A DNA stretch of 34,916 bases, taken from assembly GCF_003966145.1 (NCBI RefSeq), contig NZ_RXNR01000040.1, forward strand, positions 1-34,916, read 5' to 3'. Within the stretch, counting starts at the first letter, position 1, and the number at the start of each line of letters is the position of its first letter. The notes under the pieces are model-generated. The model was not told where the DNA came from. It did not search any database and saw only the letters and a list, made by a program, of their open reading frames with translations. Positions 1 through 8,320 of the stretch are shown piece by piece. Source of the DNA: Lysinibacillus telephonicus (GTDB taxonomy: Bacteria; Bacillota; Bacilli; Bacillales_A; Planococcaceae). The translations under genes were made by a program, and so were the position numbers.

Positions 1-60
1 TCGACACTTTAACAGTAGAGTGACTTGGGGTGGCTGGCAAGTCTATTTTTTTGCACTAAA

Positions 61-106
61 AAAGTGCTAGACTCTGTACAAATTCGTTGCACTAGTCTGC
101 ACTTTT
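61..106 (+). terminator. hairpin terminator of a gene upstream of the window
   Basis: AAAGTGC-t-AGACT (61-73) pairs with AGTCTGCACTTT (94-105), a 12-bp stem with one bulged base, followed by TTTTATTA. It probably ends a transcript that comes from left of the window, perhaps another toxin or immunity gene. A smaller GCACT/AGTGC hairpin overlaps its left arm. Confidence 0.6.
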
Positions 107-189
107 ATTATGCAATACACACTTGGATTGATAATTCAAAATTAAAAGGATTAGTCGATTAAACAAGCCTCTATGATATTATGTACACA

Positions 190-241
190 GGCTTATAATA
201 AGCCATTTAATATACTCCTATATTCTTGTAGCTATAGGAGT
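190..241. repeat. two further stem-loops
   Basis: GGCTTA-taa-TAAGCC (190-204) and ACTCCTATA/TATAGGAGT (214-222 with 233-241) are perfect inverted repeats in an AT-rich stretch that I cannot assign to a gene. With the 61-106 hairpin they make three stem-loops in 180 bp. Neither has a good T-run on the plus strand, so they may be terminator remnants, recombination debris or RNA structure. Confidence 0.4.
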
Positions 242-545
242 AATAAATTCCATAGTATATGGATTTTTTTCTCTTTGCTTTTAATGAAAATGACTGTTAC
301 GTTCTGATCGTTGTTTTCTTAATAGAATTGATGAAATTAAGAAGTTGGCACAAGAATCAGGTTATAAAATTCAAGATTCTTTTTGAACTAGTGAGCCTAC
401 TGCTAAGGTTAGTAACAGAGGAACTCAAGATTATAGCGTTTCCAAACAACATAGGTATGAAGATGCTATTAGCACTTCTTTACCTATGTTTTTGTGTTTT
501 TAGAGATGAAATTAATGTGTCGTGTATTTAGTGTTTGATCCATAA
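242..545 (+). other. gene-free stretch with possible protein debris
   Basis: No credible intact gene is visible. A 90-codon frame begins at 259 but has no ribosome binding site and a low-complexity hydrophobic translation. In another frame (from about 321) there is a more protein-like string, RIDEIKKLAQESGYKIQDSF, ended by TGA and followed in frame by further codons. That could be the decayed end of an immunity or toxin-tip gene, but it is too short to name. The stretch lies directly before the first Rhs core fragment, where such debris is common. Confidence 0.3.
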
Positions 546-572
546 GCTGATCAATACTTATTTCAACTGACA

Positions 573-2756
573 TTGCCAGATGGCACAAGTTCCACATGGG
601 AGTATGACGACCGTGGAAATTGTATTGCGACGACCAATCCGTTAGGAGCCACTGAGAAGTACCGTTATGATTACCTAAATAGGCTTGTCCAAGCAACTCT
701 TTCAGATGGGAACAACGTTCAGTTGCAGTATGATGGCTATGACGATGTGGTTTTTGCGAAAGACAATCATACGCAAGTTTCCTTTGATTACACCATTCTT
801 GGCAGCTTGAAGTCCCGAGAACAAGGCGGGAAGAAAGTTCGATTTGCCTATGATACAGAAGAGCAGTTAATTGCTGTGTTCAACGAAAAAGGCGAAGCGT
901 ATCAGTTTGAACGGGATGCGAAAGGGAATATCATCAAGGAAATTGGCTTTGATGATATGACAAGAACGTATGAACGAAGTCTAGCAGGATTGGTTCAGAG
1001 AATTAATCGACCTGGTAATCGCTGGACAGCATATCAACATGACAATCTAGGAAATGTCATTCGAGCGGATTATTATGACGATACTTGGGAAACATTTAGC
1101 TATGACAAAAATGGTTTATTAATAGAGACTGCCAATGACCATGTATCTGTAAAGCTAGAGCGAGACGTATCTGGTCAAGTGATCAAAGAGTGGCAAAATG
1201 ACCATTGGATTGAGAGTAGCTATGATGAACTAGGCAACCGTTCTCAAATTACGAGTAGCCTTGGCGCAAACATTACAGTCGCTCGTAATGAAATGGGCAA
1301 TGTCATGCAAATGACCGCTTCTCACTCCGACCAAGCCCAGTGGACAGCCTCCATGCAGTACAATGAGCTAGGCCAAGAGATTGAGAGAATCCTACCTGGA
1401 GATGTTATCAGTAAATGGCAATATGATATTTCAGGTAGACCAACACACCATCTAGTAAAGAGTCAAAATCGCGATACTCGTAGACGCGTATATAACTGGG
1501 ATGTCAATCATCGATTACGCAGTATGGTCAACGAGTTAACCGGTATCAAAGTCACTTACGGTTACGACGAATTTAGTAACCTAGTGTGGTCTAATCAGGG
1601 TGGTCAATTTGATTTCTTATACCGCAGCGTCGACGATGTCGGCAATTTGTATGAAACAAGGGAAAAAACAGATCGTGTCTACGGTGCCGGAAGCAGATTG
1701 CTAGAAACGAAAGATGCCAAATTCTTTTATGACGAAGAAGGAAATCTCGTTGAGAAAGTCGAAAAGAATGGTGATACGTGGAAGTACGAGTACTATGGCA
1801 ATGGCATGATGTCAAAAGTCATCCGACCAGACAAGACAGAAATTACTTTCAAGTATGACTCACTAGGTAGGCGAATAGAGAAGAGTTCTGAAGAGAAGAC
1901 AATAGGATTCATGTGGGATGGGAATACGATTCTACATGAGTTTGATTCGCAAAATGATTCGGCTGAACCAGATAGTGATAACCTAGTCACATGGGTGTTT
2001 AATGATGGCTTTGTCCCTTCAGCTAAAATTACGAGTGAAGGTAATTACAGTATTATTAGTGATTATCTTGGAACACCTGTTGAAGCATATGATGAAGATG
2101 GTAATAGGGTTTGGTCCGCTGAGCTTGATGTATATGGACGAGTGAAAGAATTTACAGGCGAGAAAGACTTTATTCCATTCCGTTATCAAGGGCAGTATGA
2201 AGATGTAGAAATAGGATTGTATTATAACCGATTCCGATACTATTCTCCAAGTGATGGAATGTACACACAGATTGATCCAATTGGACTTTCTGGTGGTAAT
2301 CCTTCGCTTTATGGTTATGTATATAATCCAACTATTGAAACAGATCCATTTGGGCTAGCGTTTGGTAAGTCAATGCCAGCAAGTGGGTGGAGTTATGGAA
2401 ATATGCCTAAGCCTAAAGGATATCAATTACATCATATTATTCCGAAATCATTATATGATGGAGCAAATCCTCATGAAATTTTTAAATTAAGTGGATATGA
2501 TGTAAATAATATACGTAATACGATATATCTACCTACTAGTAGAGATTATCATTCGACTAGAAGTGTCCATAGAGGATATAATAACCATCATAAAGCTTAT
2601 AATGAATTTATGCGTGCGGAGTTAGATAAATTAGTACAATTAGGTCAATCAGGCGAATGGACTTCTAAGCAATACCACGAAGCTATGCAAGATATAATAA
2701 ATAGGGAAAGAAAAAATCTTAGGACTGGCAAAACCAGACTACATTGTGAAGGATGA
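573..2756 (+). CDS. orphan Rhs/WapA YD-repeat core with C-terminal AHH-type HNH nuclease toxin tip
   Basis: About 727 residues. Residues 1-580 are tandem YD repeats (patterns such as YDELGN, YDEFSN and YDSLGR), the shell-forming part of Rhs/WapA polymorphic toxins. The conserved junction NRFRYY...DPIGL...YGYVYNPTIETDPFGL ends near residue 595. After it the sequence turns AT-rich and carries the tip: LHHIIPKSL (His620-His621), IYLPTS, and a later His-rich HRGYNNHHKAYN segment, which fits the AHH family of HNH/Endo VII nucleases. The frame is open from 546 and homology to YD protein starts near 564, but there is no ribosome binding site, signal peptide or N-terminal export region; the TTG at 573 is only nominal. 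It is therefore best read as an orphan module that delivers a new tip by recombination with a full parent gene, and it may not be translated itself. Nuclease activity is inferred from motifs. Confidence 0.8.
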   Translation: MPDGTSSTWEYDDRGNCIATTNPLGATEKYRYDYLNRLVQATLSDGNNVQLQYDGYDDVVFAKDNHTQVSFDYTILGSLKSREQGGKKVRFAYDTEEQLIAVFNEKGEAYQFERDAKGNIIKEIGFDDMTRTYERSLAGLVQRINRPGNRWTAYQHDNLGNVIRADYYDDTWETFSYDKNGLLIETANDHVSVKLERDVSGQVIKEWQNDHWIESSYDELGNRSQITSSLGANITVARNEMGNVMQMTASHSDQAQWTASMQYNELGQEIERILPGDVISKWQYDISGRPTHHLVKSQNRDTRRRVYNWDVNHRLRSMVNELTGIKVTYGYDEFSNLVWSNQGGQFDFLYRSVDDVGNLYETREKTDRVYGAGSRLLETKDAKFFYDEEGNLVEKVEKNGDTWKYEYYGNGMMSKVIRPDKTEITFKYDSLGRRIEKSSEEKTIGFMWDGNTILHEFDSQNDSAEPDSDNLVTWVFNDGFVPSAKITSEGNYSIISDYLGTPVEAYDEDGNRVWSAELDVYGRVKEFTGEKDFIPFRYQGQYEDVEIGLYYNRFRYYSPSDGMYTQIDPIGLSGGNPSLYGYVYNPTIETDPFGLAFGKSMPASGWSYGNMPKPKGYQLHHIIPKSLYDGANPHEIFKLSGYDVNNIRNTIYLPTSRDYHSTRSVHRGYNNHHKAYNEFMRAELDKLVQLGQSGEWTSKQYHEAMQDIINRERKNLRTGKTRLHCEG

Positions 2757-2763
2757 GTATAAG

Positions 2764-3342
2764 ATGAGTTATTTCAGATTGTTAGCTTCTTACAAACGAG
2801 ATGTATATTTCTTTTATTCTGATGAAAACAAGTATAATAGATTTGATTTGGAAAAAGGAATACCTTATTCTCAGAGTGAAAAACTTTTATACGTGGTAGA
2901 TAGGTTCGATCCATATCTAGAACAGTATGATATCTTACCAACAGTCGGTGGCAAATTAGTAAGTTTAAAGTTAAAAAGGCTAATAGAAAGATTAGGTTCA
3001 GATTGTGAGTTTATTCCTGCAATTATAAAATCTACAGAAACCGGAGAAATAAATGATTCATACTTTGTAATGAATGTTTTAAATCTAATTCCTTGTTTAG
3101 ATCATAGTAGATCAGACTATGAACCACTAGTTAAATCCATACCTGATGGGCCAATTAGTTTAAATTTTATTGCTCTTATTCCAGGATCCCTTAATGGATA
3201 TCATATAGTAAGAATGAAAGAATCAAAAGAAGAGATTGTTGTAGATGAAGTTTTCGTGGATGCTTGCAGAAAAGAAAAAATTAAAGGTGTTCTATTAGTT
3301 AAAGAAGGAAATGTACGTAGTCCGGAATTTGTTGATTTATAA
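2764..3342 (+). CDS. immunity protein, Imm11/DUF1629-like
   Basis: 192 residues. The ATG at 2764 is chosen over an upstream GTG (2746) because AAGGATG lies 8 bases before it. The gene starts 7 bases after the nuclease stop codon, the usual place for a cognate immunity gene. The second half resembles Imm11 (DUF1629) proteins: FIPAIIKS, YFVMNVLNLIPCLDHSRSDY, then a C-terminal IVVDEVFVDACRKEKIKGV segment. It has no signal peptide or membrane segment, so it should be cytosolic and would bind and block the AHH nuclease made in the cell or injected by kin. The family match is from memory of the pattern; the immunity role follows from position and family. Confidence 0.7.
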   Translation: MSYFRLLASYKRDVYFFYSDENKYNRFDLEKGIPYSQSEKLLYVVDRFDPYLEQYDILPTVGGKLVSLKLKRLIERLGSDCEFIPAIIKSTETGEINDSYFVMNVLNLIPCLDHSRSDYEPLVKSIPDGPISLNFIALIPGSLNGYHIVRMKESKEEIVVDEVFVDACRKEKIKGVLLVKEGNVRSPEFVDL

Positions 3343-3399
3343 TACTGAATTGGAAGTAGAAAGATAGTGATACTAAAAGGGACACTTAGTACTGTCCCG

Positions 3400-3449
3400 C
3401 ACCCCTAAAGTTAGAGTCAATAATTCTAACTTTAGGGTGTTTTTTTTAT
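3400..3449 (+). terminator. strong terminator after toxin module 1
   Basis: CACCC(c)TAAAGTTAGA pairs with TCTAACTTTAGGGTG, a 15-bp stem with one bulge, followed directly by eight T. It closes the toxin-immunity module 1. Just upstream, GGGACA/TGTCCC (3379-3398) forms a second small hairpin. Confidence 0.85.
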
Positions 3450-3670
3450 ATGGTGAAATACAATGAATAACTCAAAATAAATGTGGTGAAAGAATATTAA
3501 AGGTCCTTTAAGTTAGCAATTATTACCGAAGAATATGATTACCAGGAGATGTCATTAGTAAATGGCAGTATGATATCACAGGTAGACCAACACATCATCG
3601 AGTAAGTAGCCAAAATCGCGATACACGAAGACGCGTTTATAATTGGGATGTTAATCACCGATTACACAGC

Positions 3671-4840
3671 ATGGTTAACGAGTTAACAGGTGTAAAAGTG
3701 ACTTATGGTTACGATGAATTTAGGAACCTCGTCTGGTCTAATCAGGGTGGTCAATTTGATTTCTTATACCGCAGTGTGGACGATGTTGGGAATTTGTATG
3801 AAACGCGGGAAAAAACAGATCGCGTCTATGGTGCTGGAAGCAGATTGCTAGAAACGAAAGATGCAAAATTTCCCTATGATGAAGAAGGAAATCTAGTAGA
3901 GAAAGTCGAAACCAATGGTGATACGTGGAAGTACGAGTATTATGGCAATGGGATGATGTCGAGGGTCATCAAGCCAGATAAGTTGGAAGTAACTTTCAAG
4001 TATGACACTCTGGGTAGGCGGATAGAGAAGAGTTCTGACGAAAAAATCAAGAGATTCGTGTGGGATGGGAATACGATTCTGCATGAGTTTGATTCGCAGA
4101 ATGATCCGGCTGAACCTAATCTAGTCACATGGGTATTTAATGATGGCTTTGTCCCTTCAGCTAAAATCACAAGTGAAGGCCATTATAGCATTATTAGTGA
4201 TTATCTAGGAACTCCTGTCGAAGCTTATGATGATGAGGGGAATAGAATTTGGTCAGCCGAGATTGATGTTTATGGTCGAGTGAAAGAATTTACAGGCGAG
4301 AAAGATTTCATTCCATTTAGGTATCAGGGACAGTATGAAGATGTGGAAATTGGATTGTATTATAACCGATTCCGATACTATGACCCAGAACAGGGGAATT
4401 ATACACAGATTGACCCGATTGGGCTTGCGGGGAATAATCCTACGTTGTATGGGTACGTAAGCGATCCATTATTTGAAGTTGATGTATTTGGTTTATTAAG
4501 ACGACCTTATATTAGAAAATCTACTAGAATGGCAATTGAAAAGAAAGCAAAAATAAAAAATGGCCGTTTTTTAGATAGCAATGAGGGTACACCTATACCT
4601 GGTGGAAGACGACGAAGTTATAGTATTGCAGATGGATTGTATGATATCGGTCATAAACCAGGTCATGAGCACTGGCGTGAAGTTGCGAAAGCCGAAGCTG
4701 AAGGTTTAACGCAAAAAGAATTTAATGATAGAATGAATAACCCTGATTTGTACCACATTGAGGACCCAGTGTTAAATCAATCTCACAAGAATGAGGATAA
4801 ATCAGGTAAACCGTGTAGGGGAGGAAAGAAGAGAAGATGA
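3671..4840 (+). CDS. orphan Rhs/WapA core fragment with C-terminal GH-E type HNH nuclease tip
   Basis: 389 residues from the first ATG, but homology with module 1 is open and in frame from 3539 (LPGDVISKWQYD) after a TGA at 3536, so the module starts as a partial core without start signals. YD repeats fill residues 1-250 and the junction NRFRYYDPEQGNYTQIDPIGL follows. The junction ends in VDVFGL rather than the common DPFGL. The tip starts near residue 275 and carries DIGHKPGHEHWRE (Gly327-Glu333), KEFNDRMNNP, YHIEDP and NQSH, which fits the GH-E family of HNH/Endo VII nucleases. The C-terminus is very basic. The next gene overlaps its stop codon. As for module 1, expression probably needs recombination with a full-length parent gene; catalysis is inferred from motifs. 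Confidence 0.8.
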   Translation: MVNELTGVKVTYGYDEFRNLVWSNQGGQFDFLYRSVDDVGNLYETREKTDRVYGAGSRLLETKDAKFPYDEEGNLVEKVETNGDTWKYEYYGNGMMSRVIKPDKLEVTFKYDTLGRRIEKSSDEKIKRFVWDGNTILHEFDSQNDPAEPNLVTWVFNDGFVPSAKITSEGHYSIISDYLGTPVEAYDDEGNRIWSAEIDVYGRVKEFTGEKDFIPFRYQGQYEDVEIGLYYNRFRYYDPEQGNYTQIDPIGLAGNNPTLYGYVSDPLFEVDVFGLLRRPYIRKSTRMAIEKKAKIKNGRFLDSNEGTPIPGGRRRSYSIADGLYDIGHKPGHEHWREVAKAEAEGLTQKEFNDRMNNPDLYHIEDPVLNQSHKNEDKSGKPCRGGKKRR

Positions 4841-5277
4841 ATAAATTCGATGATACGCAGTTGTATAAATTAATAAATGAATCAAACTTAGAAAATATCA
4901 ATGATTTTTTACAAAAATATGGTTTAGATAGTGTCGATAGGGATGGCCGTACGTTTTTGATGTCCGCAATCGTTGAAGGAAAGGACGATATTGTTATTTA
5001 TCTTGTAAATAAAGGATGTAATGTTAATGCTAAAGATAAATTTGGATTAACCGCACTACATTTTGCAGCTATTTATGACAGATGTAATATTGCAAAGGTT
5101 CTTATATCGAATGGCGCTGAAATTGATGCAGTAGATAACATAGGTAATACTCCATTATGGAGAGCGATAATGGAGAATAGTAGTGAAACACCAACGATTA
5201 GATATTTATTAGAGAATGGAGCAGATCTCAATAAGGCAAATAACCGTGGGATAACACCAAAAGATTTACTTGAATAG
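4837..5277 (+). CDS. ankyrin-repeat protein, probable immunity to the GH-E nuclease
   Basis: 146 residues. The start ATG overlaps the toxin stop codon as ATGA, and a purine-rich GGGGAGG lies 5' of it, so the two genes are translationally coupled. After a helical N-terminal lead, three ankyrin repeats are visible: residues 36-67 (DGRTFLMSAI...GCNVNAKD), 69-100 (GLTALHFAAI...GAEIDAVD) and 102-136 (GNTPLWRAI...GADLNKAN), then a capping GITPKDLLE. There is no signal peptide. Ankyrin proteins are a known immunity class beside nuclease toxins of Rhs loci; here the role is inferred from coupling and fold. Confidence 0.8.
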   Translation: MNKFDDTQLYKLINESNLENINDFLQKYGLDSVDRDGRTFLMSAIVEGKDDIVIYLVNKGCNVNAKDKFGLTALHFAAIYDRCNIAKVLISNGAEIDAVDNIGNTPLWRAIMENSSETPTIRYLLENGADLNKANNRGITPKDLLE

Positions 5278-5345
5278 TGTAGTCTACATCCGATTTTGTA
5301 TTATTAACTGGATGATATTTGTAATATTATAATTTTATTTCCAAA

Positions 5346-5387
5346 ACATATGTGAAGTAAATAAGCTCTACTTTACATATGTTTTTA
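5346..5387 (+). terminator. terminator after toxin module 2
   Basis: ACATATGTGAAGTA (5346-5359) pairs with TACTTTACATATGT (5369-5382) with one G-T wobble, followed by TTTTTA. The stem is nearly symmetrical, so it could work on both strands. Confidence 0.75.
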
Positions 5388-5522
5388 GTTAGGAATTGTA
5401 GTAGGTATATTTATTTACTTAATCTTCCGCTAGAACAGGGTTAATGAAAGTGTTAATTATAGATATTAAGTGCAATATATAGATGGAGAAGTAGTATTTT
5501 TTAAATTTAGGGTTAAACTTAT

Positions 5523-5569
5523 AAATATGTAAAGAGGAGTCTTTAAGCCCTTTCTTTACATATTTTTTT
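5523..5569 (+). terminator. second, related terminator with no intact gene before it
   Basis: AAATATGTAAAGA (5523-5535) pairs perfectly with TCTTTACATATTT (5553-5565) and runs into seven T. Its stem resembles the terminator 180 bp upstream. No whole gene lies between the two, so this may be what remains of a deleted immunity gene and its terminator. The reverse-strand open frame that crosses it looks like a chance frame. Confidence 0.75.
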
Positions 5570-5620
5570 GCGTTAGAAATGGAATTGTTCTTCATTGTAT
5601 ATAAAACGCTAATTAAGTGA

Positions 5621-6865
5621 TTAGTACTGCATGGTCTTACACGTGCAAAGCTATCAGATGGCAACGACGTACAATTGCAGTATGATGGCTATGATGATGT
5701 TGTTTTTGCGAAAGACAACCATACCCAAGTATCCTTTGATTATACGATTCTTGGTAGCCTTACATCCCGAGAACAAGGTGGGAAGAAAGTCCGATTCGCC
5801 TATGATACAGAAGAGCAGTTAACCGCTGTGTTCAACGAAAAAGGCGAAGCGTATCGGTTTGAACGGGATGCAAAAGGCAATATCATTAAAGAAATCGGCT
5901 TTGATGAGATGGAGAAAACGTATGAACGAAGTCTAGCAGGCTTGGTTCAGAGAATTCAACGTCCAGGCAATCGCTGGACAGCCTACCAACATGACAATCT
6001 AGGAAATGTCATTCGAGCGTATTATTATGACGATACATGGGAAACATTTACTTATGACAAAAATGGTTTGTTAAAAGAGACGGCAAACGACCATGTGACC
6101 GTCAAGCTCGAGCGTGACGTATCCGGTCAAGTGATCAAAGAGTGGCAAAACGACCATTGGATTGAAAGTAGCTACGATGAACTAGGCAACCGTTCTCAAA
6201 TTACGAGTAGCCTTGGCGCAAACATTACAGTCGCTCGTAATGAAATGGGCAATGTCATGCAAATGACCGCTTCTCACTCTGATCAAAACCAGTGGAATGC
6301 TTCTATGCAGTACAATGAACTAGGTCAGGAGATTGAAAGAATCTTACCGGGCGATGTCATTAGTAAATGGCAATATGATATCACCGGCAGACCCACACAC
6401 CATCGAGTAAAAAGTCAAAACCGTGATACGCGAAGACGCGTGTATAACTGGGATGTCAATCACCGCCTCCGCAGCATGGTCAACGAACTAACCGGAGTAA
6501 AAGTCACTTACGGTTACGACGAATTTAGCAACCTAGTGTGGGCCAACCAAGACAGTCAATTCGATTTCCTTTACCGAAGTGTAGACGATGTCGGCAATCT
6601 ATATGAAACACGTGAGAAATCAGATCGCGTATACGGCCCAGGCAGTAGACTACTAGAAACAAAAGATGCGAAATTCTCCTATGATGAAGAAGGAAATCTA
6701 GTAGAGAAAGTCGAAAACAATGGTGATACGTGGAATTATGAGTTTTATAGGAATGGCATGATGTCAAATTCACTCGTCAAGACAAGACAGAAGTTTACTG
6801 AGTTTGACTCACTAGGTAGACTAATAAAGAAGAGTTCAAACGAAAATAACGGTAGACTATCTTAA
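5621..6865 (+). pseudogene. truncated Rhs/WapA YD-repeat core fragment without a toxin tip
   Basis: The frame is open from 5621 and aligns with module 1 from about 5633 (GLTRAKLSDGNDVQLQYDGYDD); the first possible start, TTG at 5675, has no ribosome binding site. About 370 residues of YD repeats match module 1 closely. Homology then degrades in MMSNSLVKTRQKFTEFDSLGR, where module 1 has MMSKVIRPDKTEITFKYDSLGR, and the frame stops at 6865. A weak trace of the next core segment (NGIMWENNII, compare GFMWDGNTI) appears near 6895-6924 in another frame. The NRFRYY/DPIGL junction and any tip or immunity gene are missing. I read it as a decayed orphan core that may still serve as recombination donor. 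Confidence 0.8.
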
Positions 6866-7042
6866 ATGATGGGAAAGGGATACCTAAGAAATAACGGAAT
6901 TATGTGGGAGAACAATATCATAAGTAAAGGCGAAAAATTGGGAGAACAGGGCAAGAGGTCTGTGAGAATAGGTAATCTAGCCCAATGGTTGGTGGCTCTT
7001 ATGTATAGCAGGGCAGCAAACTCTCTCAGACCTTGTCCAATC

Positions 7043-7816
7043 CTAAATTACTTGGCTTTTTGTTTTGGATCGTTTAATGCTAAATTCATTCCAGATTGAG
7101 TCCTTTTCATTCAGCAGTTTTTGTCCATTCCAAAGTATATCGTAAATGTCACCCTCGTAAGCAATGGCTCGGCCAAATGCAAATGAAATAAAATAGTCCT
7201 TCCAGGATTCGAACAATTGGCTAGCAGCATCAGCAGCTCTCTCTATATAGCCCCATGCCTGTTCTTCAGTTAGATAACCAAGTATGTAGCTCCATCTTGC
7301 AATATTTACAGCTCGGTCAAAATCCCAGGCAGCGATGGTGTCTATCTGATCAAAATCGGACGTCGTAAAGGAAAGCTTTTTCATTATTACTTCTTGGGCT
7401 GTTTCATAACATTCCTGCGATTTCCCAACTTCATCCTCCGTAAAAGTTTGGCCAGCTTTTAACGCTATAAGAAGCTGATCATATCTCGTACGATGCCCTT
7501 CCGTAAGTAGCCATTCCAGGGTTTGTACAGCCTCCTCCGTATTACTAACGTCCCAGGATGCAGAAAGCCCTTCCTTCAAAGTCTCATAATCTACCTTCAC
7601 TGCAAGTATGCGTGGCGACTCAGAGCGGTAAAGAGAGAGATTGGCACCGTAGGCAAGTAAATGCTGTTTCTCCTTCGGCAAAGTGTTAGCCATTTCCATT
7701 TCTTCTCGTAATTTTTTATTCTTTTTCTCAATTCGTTTGCTTGCTGTAATCAAACCTATGATAAGTAAAATTACAATTGCCGCAATAATTCCTACAATAA
7801 TTAGTAAAGTCTTCAA
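7043..7816 (-). CDS. DUF1266 protein with N-terminal membrane anchor
   Basis: 257 residues from a TTG start at 7816, preceded by GAGAGGG. One transmembrane helix covers residues 3-24, followed by a basic, charged linker (ASKRIEKKNKKLREE). The rest matches the DUF1266 pattern: SASWDVSNTEEA, WLLTEGHRTRYD, AAWDFDRAVNIARWSY, GYLTEEQAWGYI, SWKDYFISFAFGRA. The function of this domain is unknown; it occurs in bacterial accessory loci. It points against the toxin array and is the first gene after the truncated third module, so a link with the array is possible but unproven. The soluble domain should face the cytoplasm by the positive-inside rule. Confidence 0.75.
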   Translation of the reverse strand: MKTLLIIVGIIAAIVILLIIGLITASKRIEKKNKKLREEMEMANTLPKEKQHLLAYGANLSLYRSESPRILAVKVDYETLKEGLSASWDVSNTEEAVQTLEWLLTEGHRTRYDQLLIALKAGQTFTEDEVGKSQECYETAQEVIMKKLSFTTSDFDQIDTIAAWDFDRAVNIARWSYILGYLTEEQAWGYIERAADAASQLFESWKDYFISFAFGRAIAYEGDIYDILWNGQKLLNEKDSIWNEFSIKRSKTKSQVI

Positions 7817-8117
7817 ACCATCACGTCCCTCTCGATGTTATTCTTTGGCTCAGTTAAATGGCCATGTTTTTTAGTATTAACTTTTTCTTACATTTTGTAT
7901 GTCATTATAACACAAAAATTGGTAGGAAAAACCAATATTTTACATAATGTACACTTTTTTGGAATGTTGTTACACACATATGACTTTATAAATGAAAAAG
8001 AAATAATAAAGTGCCAGTCCATTTTATTTGTAGGCTGACACCGTTAGTTTAAGTTGGATATTTGTTGCATGATGTTATTTTTTAACAGATAATTTAAAAA
8101 TATAGGGCAGTATAACA

Positions 8118-8216
8118 GTGGTTTTTCTAGAGAATGTAAATAGCTTATTAGCTGAGGAACTATCGCCTAATTCGGTTTATCGGCATCTTATAATGGATAT
8201 TCCCGATTTCTTTTAA
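8118..8216 (+). pseudogene. short protein relic, unknown
   Basis: An open stretch reads VVFLENVNSLLAEELSPNSV followed by YRHLIMDIPDFF and stop. It has no ribosome binding site and looks like the end of a lost gene. No family can be named. It lies in the 675-bp gene-poor stretch 7880-8555, which also holds the Rhs sliver and the membrane-like tail. Confidence 0.25.
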
Positions 8217-8243
8217 ACACTTAAAAGAGTACTTCCGGACAAT

Positions 8244-8320
8244 GCCTATGACGATATTGTTTTGCGAAAGACACTGGATACGCAAGATTCCTTTGATTAC
8301 ACCATTCTTGGCAGCCTTAA
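8244..8320 (+). pseudogene. fourth Rhs/WapA core sliver
   Basis: About 77 bp match the YD core at 737-815 and 5687-5765: CTATGACGAT, TTTTGCGAAAGACA and the run TCCTTTGATTACACCATTCT are shared. One base is missing in the TTTTGCG stretch, which breaks the reading frame. Homology stops sharply after GGCAGCCTTAA, so a core fragment was cut down to a remnant here. Confidence 0.8.

Noticed and set aside
259-531. 90-codon open frame at the left edge
   Set aside because: No ribosome binding site, and the translation is a hydrophobic, low-complexity string with no family feel; a different frame looks more protein-like.
5419-5664. 81-codon reverse-strand frame between toxin modules
   Set aside because: It crosses a clear terminator hairpin and part of the third Rhs fragment; no binding site.
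6866-7099. 77-codon frame after the truncated Rhs fragment
   Set aside because: Overlaps the end of the DUF1266 gene and has no binding site; only its first part shows a faint trace of Rhs core.
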